DNA from: a bacterium
GTDB taxonomy: Bacteria; Chloroflexota; Dormibacteria; UBA8260; Bog-877
NCBI GenBank assembly: GCA_021791455.1
Contig: JAJYWM010000287.1
Location: 1-9,572 of the forward strand
DNA length: 9,572 nt
Direction of reading: 5' to 3'
The notes under the pieces were generated by a model. It did no database searches. It saw nothing but the letters and a program-made list of their open reading frames with translations, and was not told the origin of the DNA. Numbering within the stretch: position 1 is the first letter of the stretch; every line of letters starts with the position of its first letter. A program made the position numbers and the translations under genes. Positions 1 to 6,101 of this stretch are shown here, in pieces.

Positions 1-713
1 ACCCCATGACCTCGCTCAATCCGACGATGACCATCGGCAAGCAGATCGCGGAGATGGTCCGCATCCACCGCGAGGTGAAGCAGCAGGAGGCTCTTGACCG
101 CGCCGCCGAGGTCCTGAGCCTGGTGGGAATGCCCAACCCCAAGGAGCGGCTCAAGGATTACCCGCACCAGCTCTCCGGAGGGCTGCGCCAGCGGGTCATG
201 ATCGCCATGGCGCTGTCCTGCGACCCCAAACTGCTGATCGCCGACGAGCCGACCACCGCCCTGGACGTCACCATCCAGCTGCAGATCCTGGAGCTGCTCT
301 ACAGCCTCAAGCAGCGCCTCAAGATGGCGGTCCTGCTCATTACCCACGACATGGGGGTGATCGCTGGGCGGGCCGACCGGGTCAACGTCATGTACGCCGG
401 CAAGATCGTCGAGGCGGCACCCACAGTGGACCTCTTCGAGTCCATGCGGCACCCCTACACCGAGGCGCTGCTGGCTTCGATCCCCCGGCTGGACCAGCGT
501 GCCGACGCCCGTCTCTACAGCATTCCCGGGTTGCCCCCGGACCTCTCCCACCCTCCCACCTGGTGCCGCTTCCAGCCCCGCTGCCGGTACGCCACCGCGA
601 GGTGCCGCGAGGATGAACCGGAGCTCACCGGGGAAACCCCGGAGCACCTGTACGCCTGCTTCAACCCGGTGGGCAGGGCGGGCGCCCGTCCCCAGCCGGC
701 GGTGGCCCAGTGA
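1..713 (+). CDS. dppD: Opp/Dpp-type ABC importer ATPase, D subunit (5'-truncated by the window edge)
   Basis: This is one of the two cytoplasmic ATPases that power an oligopeptide/dipeptide (or nickel) importer of the Opp/Dpp family. The reading frame is open from base 3, and codons before the first visible ATG give D-P, so that ATG is internal: it lies in the Q-loop motif QDPMTSLNP. The N-terminal part with Walker A is outside the window. Counting from the internal Met, the ABC signature LSGGLRQR is at about 56-63, Walker B LLIADEP at 76-82 and the switch histidine ITHD at 112-115. The C-terminal oligopeptide-transporter domain (HPYTEALL onward) carries Cys187, Cys193, Cys200 and Cys218, the four-cysteine pattern reported to hold an Fe-S cluster in some homologs. 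The stop TGA is 47 bases before the partner ATPase gene, so the two are probably cotranscribed. The substrate cannot be read from the ATPase, and the Dpp versus Opp label is arbitrary. Confidence 0.93.
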   Translation, partial: PMTSLNPTMTIGKQIAEMVRIHREVKQQEALDRAAEVLSLVGMPNPKERLKDYPHQLSGGLRQRVMIAMALSCDPKLLIADEPTTALDVTIQLQILELLYSLKQRLKMAVLLITHDMGVIAGRADRVNVMYAGKIVEAAPTVDLFESMRHPYTEALLASIPRLDQRADARLYSIPGLPPDLSHPPTWCRFQPRCRYATARCREDEPELTGETPEHLYACFNPVGRAGARPQPAVAQ

Positions 714-760
714 GGATGGGCTCTGCCCGGTCCGCATCCCAACTTTGAGGATCTGAGCGC

Positions 761-1798
761 ATGACCGCCACCAGCCCCGCCCCCACCTCCGAGACCGAGC
801 AGCGCCGTCCCGCGTTCTTGGAGCTCCGCCATGTGGTCAAGGAGTTCCCGGTCACGGCGGGGGCTGTGCTGCAGCGGCGGATTGGGAGCGTCAAGGCGGT
901 CTCGGACGTCTCCTTCAGCATCGCGCAGGGGGAGACCTTCGGCCTGGTGGGAGAGTCCGGCTGTGGCAAGACCACCATCGGCCGGCTGATCGTGGGCCTG
1001 GAGAAGCTGACCGCGGGGGAGATCTGGTTCGAGGACCAGGAGATCTCCCGGCTCAGGGGAGCCGATTTCCGGAGGATGCGGCGGGACATGCAGCTGATGT
1101 TCCAGGACCCCTACGCCTCCCTGGATCCCCGGATGCGGGTCGGGGGGATCATTCGCGAGCCCCTCACCATCCAGAAGATCGGCAACCGGGAGGAGCAGGA
1201 CTCGCGGGTCCGGCAGCTGCTACAGGAGGTGGGGCTCAGCCCGAAGTCCGTGGAGCTCTACCCCCACGAGTTCTCCGGCGGCCAGCGCCAGCGCATCGGC
1301 CTGGCCCGGGCCCTGGCACTCAACCCCAAGCTGATCGTGGCGGATGAGCCGGTCTCGGCCCTGGACGTCTCCATCCGCTCGCAGATCCTGAACCTGATGA
1401 ACGGCCTCCAGGAGACGCACGGGCTCACCTACCTGGTGATCTCCCACGACCTGTCGGTGGTCAAGTACCTCTCGGACCGGATCGGGGTCATGTACCTCGG
1501 CAAGCTGGTGGAGATCTCGCCCAGCGAGGAGATCTACGAGAGGCCGGTGCACCCCTACACCTTGGGGCTTATCAATGCCATCCCCGAGCCGGACCCCAAG
1601 AGGGAGCGCTCCAAGCAGATCCAGCCGATCACCGGCGAGCTGCCCTCGGCCCTCAACCCACCGTCGGGGTGTCGTTTCCGCACCCGCTGCCCCCGGGCCC
1701 AGGAGATCTGCTCCCAGGAGGAGCCGCCGCTGCGACCCTTCGGGGACCGGCACCTCGCCGCCTGCCACTTCCCTCTCCAGCAGCCCACCGCCGCCTAG
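761..1798 (+). CDS. dppF: Opp/Dpp-type ABC importer ATPase, F subunit
   Basis: This is the second ATPase of an Opp/Dpp-family importer, expected to form a heterodimer with the preceding gene product under the two permeases. The 345-residue protein has full family length. Walker A GESGCGKTT is at 64-72, the Q-loop MFQDPYASLDP at 113-123, signature FSGGQRQR at 171-178, Walker B LIVADEP at 191-197 and the H-loop ISHD at 227-230. All catalytic residues are intact. The C-terminal oligopeptide domain starts near HPYTLGL (264-270). It carries Cys304, Cys310, Cys317 and Cys335, the same four-cysteine layout as in the D subunit. The ATG start is supported by TGAGGA nine bases upstream. No permease gene follows; the next gene is convergent. 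The F assignment rests on gene order and on the VTAG..(L)QRRIG..KAV insertion before Walker A, typical of F subunits. Confidence 0.95.
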   Translation: MTATSPAPTSETEQRRPAFLELRHVVKEFPVTAGAVLQRRIGSVKAVSDVSFSIAQGETFGLVGESGCGKTTIGRLIVGLEKLTAGEIWFEDQEISRLRGADFRRMRRDMQLMFQDPYASLDPRMRVGGIIREPLTIQKIGNREEQDSRVRQLLQEVGLSPKSVELYPHEFSGGQRQRIGLARALALNPKLIVADEPVSALDVSIRSQILNLMNGLQETHGLTYLVISHDLSVVKYLSDRIGVMYLGKLVEISPSEEIYERPVHPYTLGLINAIPEPDPKRERSKQIQPITGELPSALNPPSGCRFRTRCPRAQEICSQEEPPLRPFGDRHLAACHFPLQQPTAA

Positions 1799-1855
1799 CT
1801 CCGTCGAGGAGCCCGGGCACGCACTAGCGGGAAGAATCGAGATCCCCACAGGTCG

Positions 1856-1886
1856 CCCGGATAACCGGGAGGTGCCCTTGGGGCGC
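1856..1886. terminator. Tandem short GC hairpins, possible terminator after the F-subunit gene
   Basis: CCCGG-ATAA-CCGGG (1856-1869) is followed almost directly by GTGCCC-TTG-GGGCGC (1872-1886, one G-T pair). They begin 57 bases after the ATPase stop codon. The stems are short and no T-run follows, so termination is only a guess from position between convergent genes. Confidence 0.3.
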
Positions 1887-2043
1887 TGAGTGGGGGTGGG
1901 GCTGGACTGTGGTCCCGACTCATCGCACCCTCGGCCCGGCCTACCTTCCTCCGGGGGCCAGCTCGACGGACCGAACCTGCCCACGCCAGGTAACGTTGGG
2001 CCCCAGCTTGCGGCCTCCTACCACCCTGCCCCCGTTACCGAGT

Positions 2044-2108
2044 CCGTCGACGGTCTTGGGGTTGGGCCAAGCCCGGGCCGCCCGTGGCGGAGCCACTGTC
2101 GTGGCGAC
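2044..2108. terminator. Palindrome-rich patch downstream of the response-regulator gene
   Basis: The perfect 10-bp palindrome CCGTCGACGG (2044-2053) is followed by CTTGG/CCAAG (2055-2059 with 2067-2071). Then come alternating copies GTGGC (2084-2088), GCCAC (2092-2096) and GTGGC (2101-2105), in which the middle copy can pair with either neighbour. On the minus strand this lies about 60-125 bases past the response-regulator stop, where a terminator is expected. No T-run is present, so the call is tentative. Confidence 0.3.
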
Positions 2109-2169
2109 GCATTCCGCGGGTCTTGCAGGTGGGTCGATCCTGGGCAGCAGGGGACCGCTCGCACAATCG

Positions 2170-2850
2170 TCACCACAGAGGCGCCCCCCCGGAGTCATCG
2201 AGAAGCAGCCCTTGCTCATGGGCGAAGACGACCGCCTGGACCCGGTCCCGAAGTTGAAGGCGCATCAGAATGTGGCCCACGTGAGTCTTCACCGTTGACT
2301 CGCCAACGCGGAGTGCCTCGGCGATCTCTGCATTGGAGAGGCCCCGGCCCAGCAGCCGCAGCACGTCCAGCTCGCGGGCCGTCAGCCCTGCCCAGGGGGC
2401 GGGGCGCCCAGGGTCCGGCCTGGTCCGGGCGGTGAATTCGGCGATCAGCCTCCTGGTAATCGCCGGCGCCAGCAGGGCGTCGCCGGAGGCCACCATCCTC
2501 ACCCCGCTGAGGATCTGTTCGGGAGGAGCGTCCTTGAGCAGAAACCCACTGGCCCCGGCTCGCAGGGCGCGGTACACGTACTGGTCATCGTCGAAGGTGG
2601 TAAGAATGAGAACCCGAGTCCGGCTGGCTGGCTGCCGCTCGAGGAGCTCCGAGGTGGCCCGAAGTCCGTCCATCGTCGGCATTCGGATGTCGAGGACCGC
2701 CACGTCCGGGCGAAGTGACCGGACCAGCTCCACCGCTTGGCGCCCGTCCTCGGCCTCCCCCACGACATCAATGTCGAGCTCCGGCTGAAACATAAGACGA
2801 AGCCCCGCACGGACGAGCGGCTGGTCGTCGGCAATGACGATCTGAATCAT
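2170..2850 (-). CDS. NarL/LuxR-family two-component response regulator
   Basis: This is a DNA-binding response regulator, the likely phosphorylation target of the kinase encoded just upstream. The 226-residue protein has a receiver domain at about 1-120, with acidic pocket Asp8/Asp9, phosphoacceptor Asp54 (VLDIRMP), switch Thr84/Thr85 and Lys106 (FLLKDAPPE). After a short linker, a LuxR-type helix-turn-helix runs from about 155 to 212 (LTARELDVLRLLGRGLSNAEIA, then VGESTVKTHV). All receiver residues needed for phosphotransfer are present. The ATG overlaps the kinase stop as ATGA, with a GGCGGGGGCAG ribosome-binding stretch inside the kinase gene, so translation is probably coupled. The last residues (DSGGAPLW) are encoded across a run of seven G on the coding strand, where slippage would change only the tail. 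Its targets are unknown; the inverted repeat in the divergent gap upstream of the kinase gene is a candidate. Confidence 0.95.
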   Translation of the reverse strand: MIQIVIADDQPLVRAGLRLMFQPELDIDVVGEAEDGRQAVELVRSLRPDVAVLDIRMPTMDGLRATSELLERQPASRTRVLILTTFDDDQYVYRALRAGASGFLLKDAPPEQILSGVRMVASGDALLAPAITRRLIAEFTARTRPDPGRPAPWAGLTARELDVLRLLGRGLSNAEIAEALRVGESTVKTHVGHILMRLQLRDRVQAVVFAHEQGLLLDDSGGAPLW

Positions 2851-4019
2851 CTGCCCCCGCCCAGCGGCAGCGCGGCGTCGACCCGCCAGCCGCCGGTCGG
2901 CCCGGGCTCAGCACGGATGGTGCCGCCGAATAGTGCCACTCGCTCGCGCATCCCAAGTAGGCCGTGCCCCAGCCCCTTACTCCCGTCGCGTGGCCTGCCG
3001 CTGTCCGTAACTCGAAGGCGAAGACATTCGGATTCGTACGTCACCTCCACGTCCGCACGCTGGGCGTCGCTATGGCGCAAGGTGTTTGTGAGCGCCTCCT
3101 GCACGATCCTGAAGGCTGAAAGCTCAACCCCTGGCGACAAGGGCATGGGGGTTCCGGAGATCGCTAGCCGGACTTCCAGTCCACTCTGCCCCATGGTCCG
3201 GGCCAACTCCTCGAGATCGTGAAGAGTCGGCTGGGGCGCTAACTCGCTTGCCCCGGCTCGCACCAGGCCCAGGAGCCGGCGAGTTTCCTGCAGGGCCTCC
3301 CGGCCGGTCGTCTCGATGGTGGCCAGGGACTCCTCAGCTAGCGCGGGTTGGCGCCGCGCGACGCGTCTGGCGGCGCCGGCTTGGAGAACCATGAGACTGA
3401 CACTGTGTGCAATCACGTCATGGAGCTCACGAGCGATCCCTGCTCGCTCCTCTTCCCGGGCCCGAGACAACTTCTCGCCTTCCCTCTCGACCAATAGGCG
3501 CTGGTCCTCTCGCAGCTGGGAGATGAGGGTGCGGCGCTGGCGAAAGTCGTCGCCCAGTACGAAGGCCGCGGCGAACAACCCGTAGTTGTAGGGAATGTCG
3601 GCCAGGGTGACCTCGTGCTGCTGGGCCCAGCTGAAGGCAAAGCTGACCGGTAGCAGTAGGGCGACCTCCGCCGCTGCGAACCACGCGGTCTTTGGTTGCG
3701 AGTGGGCGGCCACGCTGTAGAGGCCCACCAGCACCGCAAAGGTCACGGGAAAGGAGTTCTGGTTGCCGAGCGCGACATGGGTCAGGGCCGCCGCTCCGCA
3801 CACCAAGAAGACTGGGAAGGGCCAGCGGCGGCGCCAAATAAGGGGCAGCGTTGCCACCGCGACTACCGCCCCGCTGACGAGCGGGATGGTGTGTGACGGC
3901 GACGAGCTGAGGGCCAGAAGGACCTCCGCGGTCAACGCGATGAGCAACGCCAGGGACAGGTCAGCGAGTCCCCTGAGGGGACGTGGGATGCGGCGAGGCG
4001 AGGCGGTCACGGCGCTCAT
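2847..4019 (-). CDS. DesK/NarX-like membrane sensor histidine kinase (HisKA_3)
   Basis: This is the sensor kinase of a two-component system. From the ATG at 4019 it has 390 residues. About six hydrophobic segments lie between residues 18 and 155 with only short loops between them, so there is no obvious extracellular sensor domain and sensing is probably membrane-based. A charged, probably coiled-coil linker spans about 158-192. The HisKA_3 dimerisation domain has phosphoacceptor His200 in ARELHDVIAHS. The HATPase domain has the N-box EALTNTLRHS (Asn312), G1 DSG (339-341) and G2 GHGLLGMRERV (351-361). The frame stays open upstream to 4280, but that extension is not membrane-like and runs into the divergent gene. 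The start is uncertain: the ATG at 4019 has only a close TAGG, the GTG at 4010 would be better spaced from it, and the ATG at 4046 abuts GAGGAGG. The stop overlaps the regulator start by four bases. Confidence 0.92.
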   Translation of the reverse strand: MSAVTASPRRIPRPLRGLADLSLALLIALTAEVLLALSSSPSHTIPLVSGAVVAVATLPLIWRRRWPFPVFLVCGAAALTHVALGNQNSFPVTFAVLVGLYSVAAHSQPKTAWFAAAEVALLLPVSFAFSWAQQHEVTLADIPYNYGLFAAAFVLGDDFRQRRTLISQLREDQRLLVEREGEKLSRAREEERAGIARELHDVIAHSVSLMVLQAGAARRVARRQPALAEESLATIETTGREALQETRRLLGLVRAGASELAPQPTLHDLEELARTMGQSGLEVRLAISGTPMPLSPGVELSAFRIVQEALTNTLRHSDAQRADVEVTYESECLRLRVTDSGRPRDGSKGLGHGLLGMRERVALFGGTIRAEPGPTGGWRVDAALPLGGGR

Positions 4020-4043
4020 CCTAGGCGGCGGTGAAGCTTGCCA

Positions 4044-4073
4044 CATCCTCCTCAAGGATGAGGTCGCCTCATC
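4044..4073. promoter_or_regulatory. Interlocked inverted repeats in the divergent kinase/glycosyltransferase gap
   Basis: Within the 121-base divergent gap, GATGAGG-TCG-CCTCATC (4057-4073) is a perfect 7-bp inverted repeat. It shares 4057-4060 with a second one, CATCCT-CCTCA-AGGATG (4044-4060). As DNA, this is the size and symmetry of an operator for a dimeric regulator such as the adjacent NarL-type protein. In RNA transcribed toward the kinase, the two hairpins exclude each other, and the second would occlude GAGGAGG. Symmetry is seen directly; function is inferred. I found no convincing -35/-10 pair in the gap for either gene. Confidence 0.45.
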
Positions 4074-4140
4074 ATTCCGGCTCCCAAGGTTCCGCCCACA
4101 GCGGGACGACAGAGCGCAGCTTGGGGGGCAGACTGCGGGA

Positions 4141-5721
4141 ATGATCGCCATTCTGACTTCCAACGGGCGCGCAGTGTCAACTCGGCTCCGGGCGGGCGCC
4201 AGCGGATTAACCAACCCCTCCGGGGCTGTTGCACTTCTGGGACTCTGTGGGTTCGCCGCCCATATGCTGGTGGCCAGCAACTACGGGTACTTCCGGGACG
4301 AGCTCTACTACCTCGCTGCCGGAAATCACCTGTCCCTCGGCTACGTCGACTTCCCCTTTCTGATCCCCCTGCTCGCCTGGCTGGTGAGCCGCACCGCCGG
4401 GGACTCGCTTGTCGCCATCCACGTGATACCCGCCCTGGCCAACGGCGCCTTGATCGTGGTCACAGGGACCATTGCCCGGGAACTCGGCGGTCGCCGACTG
4501 GCCCAGACGCTGGCGGCGGCGGGGAGCCTCGTCTGCCTCACATTCCTGGCCACCGGAGCCATCTTCTCCATGGACGCGCTGGATGAGCTGTGGTGGGCGC
4601 TGATTGCCCTCCTCGTGATCCGGATGGTGCGCCGAGGCGAACCCCGCCTCTGGCTGGCCGTCGGAGCCGTCGCCGGGTTGGGAATGGCGACCAAGGTCAC
4701 GATTCTCTTCTTTATCGCCGCCCTCGGGGGTGGGCTCCTGGCCACCCCAGCGCGCGCCTACCTGCAGTCTCGCTGGGCTTGGGTAGGTGCCGCCGTCGCG
4801 GCCATCTTCCTAGCTCCATACGTGGTCTGGGAGTTTCAGAGCGGGTGGCCTACGCTTCCATACTGGCACAACTACCTAGGAACGTTAGTGCCCCCCTCGC
4901 CCGTCAACTTCGCCGCTCAGCAGGCGTACGTCATGAACCCCCTCACGCTCCCGCTCTGGCTTGGAGGCACCTACTGGTACCTGCGCGGGCGCGGTGGCCC
5001 GGAACTGAGGGCCTTGGGGATCGCCTTCACCGCACTCTTCGTCTACTTTGCGTTCACTCCTACCAAGTCCTACTACCTGGCACCGGCCTATCCCATGATG
5101 TTCGCGGCCGGTGCTGTATGGCTCGAGGCCCGCGGTGCGGCGGCTCGAATCGGCAGGTGGTTCTGGGGCTATCTGGCGGCTCTCGGCATCAGTGGGGCAC
5201 TGCTTGCCCCCATCGCCATGCCCATCCTCCCACCACCCACCTTCGCCAGCGCCTACGGGTTCCTGGGGAGCGATGCCGGGGCCAAGATAGCCCTGCACCA
5301 AAACGCCGTCCTGCCTCAATGGCTGGCAGATCGGTTTGGCTGGGAGAGCCTGGTCCACGAAGTCGCCGCCGTGTACTACCGACTGCCCGTCCGGAAGCGC
5401 CGCGAGGCTTGCATCTTCACCGACGACTACGGGGAGGCAGCTGCGATTGACGTGCTCGGCACCGCGGAAGGTCTTCCGCCCGCGATCAGCGGCAACAACA
5501 GCTTCTACTTCTGGGGTCCGAGCGGGTGCACCGCACACGTCGTCATCACCGTCGGAGTGACCCGCCGCGACGCGTCGGCGGCGTTCCGGCACGTGAGCGC
5601 GGCCGGGCGAACGAAGTGCTCGTACTGCATGCCACAGGAGGACGGCGTTCCCATTCTGGTGGCCCAGCAGCCTCGTCGGCCAATCGGCCTTCTTTGGCCC
5701 ACCGTGGAACAGCTGAACTGA
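4141..5721 (+). CDS. GT39/PMT-like membrane glycosyltransferase (ArnT-type fold)
   Basis: This is a predicted integral-membrane glycosyltransferase of the GT-C class, which moves a sugar from a polyprenyl-phosphate donor onto a lipid, glycan or protein acceptor on the outer face of the membrane. The 526-residue protein has an N-terminal membrane helix (about 28-46) followed by the family hallmark loop YGYFRDELYYLAAG, with the acidic pair Asp53-Glu54 expected at the active site, then GYVDFP (67-72) before the next helix. Many further hydrophobic segments follow up to about residue 365. A soluble C-terminal region contains DDYGEAAAIDVLG, SGNNSFYFWGP and a late CSYCMPQEDGVPI element, which I recognise as recurrent in this family. 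The acceptor is unknown. The ATG at 4141 was chosen because it directly precedes the conserved N-terminus. The frame is open back to 3763, but that part overlaps the divergent kinase gene. GTG at 4174 is an alternative. A strong hairpin follows the stop. Confidence 0.88.
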   Translation: MIAILTSNGRAVSTRLRAGASGLTNPSGAVALLGLCGFAAHMLVASNYGYFRDELYYLAAGNHLSLGYVDFPFLIPLLAWLVSRTAGDSLVAIHVIPALANGALIVVTGTIARELGGRRLAQTLAAAGSLVCLTFLATGAIFSMDALDELWWALIALLVIRMVRRGEPRLWLAVGAVAGLGMATKVTILFFIAALGGGLLATPARAYLQSRWAWVGAAVAAIFLAPYVVWEFQSGWPTLPYWHNYLGTLVPPSPVNFAAQQAYVMNPLTLPLWLGGTYWYLRGRGGPELRALGIAFTALFVYFAFTPTKSYYLAPAYPMMFAAGAVWLEARGAAARIGRWFWGYLAALGISGALLAPIAMPILPPPTFASAYGFLGSDAGAKIALHQNAVLPQWLADRFGWESLVHEVAAVYYRLPVRKRREACIFTDDYGEAAAIDVLGTAEGLPPAISGNNSFYFWGPSGCTAHVVITVGVTRRDASAAFRHVSAAGRTKCSYCMPQEDGVPILVAQQPRRPIGLLWPTVEQLN

Positions 5722-5733
5722 CGACCCCGCCAT

Positions 5734-5759
5734 CCTCGGCGGCTCCGCGCCAGCCGAGG
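5734..5759 (+). terminator. Hairpin terminator after the glycosyltransferase gene
   Basis: The stem CCTCGGC-GGC pairs with GCC-(A bulge)-GCCGAGG around the loop TCCGC: ten GC-rich base pairs with a single bulged A. It starts 13 bases after the TGA stop. There is no T-run after it (CTCGCGCGCG follows), as is common for terminators in high-GC bacteria. Its placement suggests the downstream MFS gene has its own promoter. Confidence 0.6.
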
Positions 5760-5948
5760 CTCGCGCGCGCTTTGGCGAACCCAGGGCCGGCCAGAGTGGA
5801 AGCTCGAGGCGACGTGGATCTGAAGCCCGAGACGCGGTCCCCTGGCGGCGGACTCCCGGCGCCGCCTTCGCCATGCCGGAGCCCGCCGACCCCGGCGGCA
5901 CCGGATGTCGGGCCAACCCGCGCGGACGCCTCCGAGACGCGACGCCGC

Positions 5949-5954
5949 TAAAAT
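5949..5954 (+). promoter_or_regulatory. Possible -10 element of the MFS gene promoter
   Basis: TAAAAT lies inside the eight-base A/T run TAAAATTT, which stands out in very GC-rich surroundings, and fits the TANNNT form of a -10 hexamer. No good TTGACA-like hexamer sits 16-18 bases upstream. If used, it would give a leader of roughly 140 bases before the MFS start. Confidence 0.25.
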
Positions 5955-6095
5955 TTGCCTTCCGCCTGGCGAGTAATCTCGCGCCACAGGTTGGGGCCAA
6001 CGCCCCTCGCCCCGCTCGCCCACCGCACCGCGCTGCCCGGGTTGCCACCACCGCGCGCAGTCTCGGGCGCGGCCGTCCGCCACCGGCACTTCAAG

Positions 6096-6101
6096 AAGGG
6101 G
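6096..6101 (+). promoter_or_regulatory. Ribosome-binding site of the MFS gene that favours GTG 6111
   Basis: AAGGGG ends immediately before ATG 6102, too close for ordinary initiation. It has an ideal nine-base gap to the in-frame GTG at 6111. The protein may therefore start VRRWVPQ rather than MSKVRRW. Confidence 0.4.

Larger units (their letters stand above)
1799..2169. other. Convergent intergenic gap without a convincing gene
   Basis: This is 371 bases between the ATPase gene end and the response-regulator gene end. Several open frames cross it on both strands. Their translations are low-complexity Pro/Gly/Arg/Ser strings with no recognisable domain, as expected from GC-rich noncoding DNA. 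Its visible content is a series of short GC-rich hairpins, listed separately. I see no tRNA cloverleaf and no promoter-like pair of hexamers. Confidence 0.6.
5722..6101. other. Intergenic gap between glycosyltransferase and MFS genes
   Basis: This is 380 bases with no supported gene. Open frames on both strands cross it, but their translations are Pro/Arg/Ala-rich and match nothing I recognise. It holds the terminator hairpin above, a GGCGGCG/CGCCGCC inverted repeat with a nine-base loop (5844-5866), and one AT-rich patch at 5949-5956. The MFS frame is open back to 5955 (TTG), but that extension lacks transporter-like sequence. Confidence 0.55.

Noticed and set aside
714..740. Small hairpin (GGGC-TCT-GCCC, with GGAT/ATCC flanks) between the D and F ATPase genes
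   Set aside because: The four-base stem is too weak to call a terminator, and D-F subunits are normally cotranscribed.
1220..1984. 254-residue open frame on the - strand over the F-subunit ATPase
   Set aside because: It is an antisense shadow of a well-supported ATPase gene.
1890..2435. 181-residue open frame filling the convergent gap
   Set aside because: It is Pro/Gly/Arg/Ser low complexity and overlaps the end of the response-regulator gene on the other strand. Long open frames by chance are expected at this GC content.
3763..4140. 126-residue N-terminal extension of the glycosyltransferase frame
   Set aside because: It overlaps the divergent kinase gene and is not conserved-looking. 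The family N-terminus fits the ATG at 4141.
4885..6051. 388-residue open frame on the - strand opposite the glycosyltransferase gene
   Set aside because: It is an antisense shadow: Arg/Gly/Ala-rich composition and no recognisable motif.
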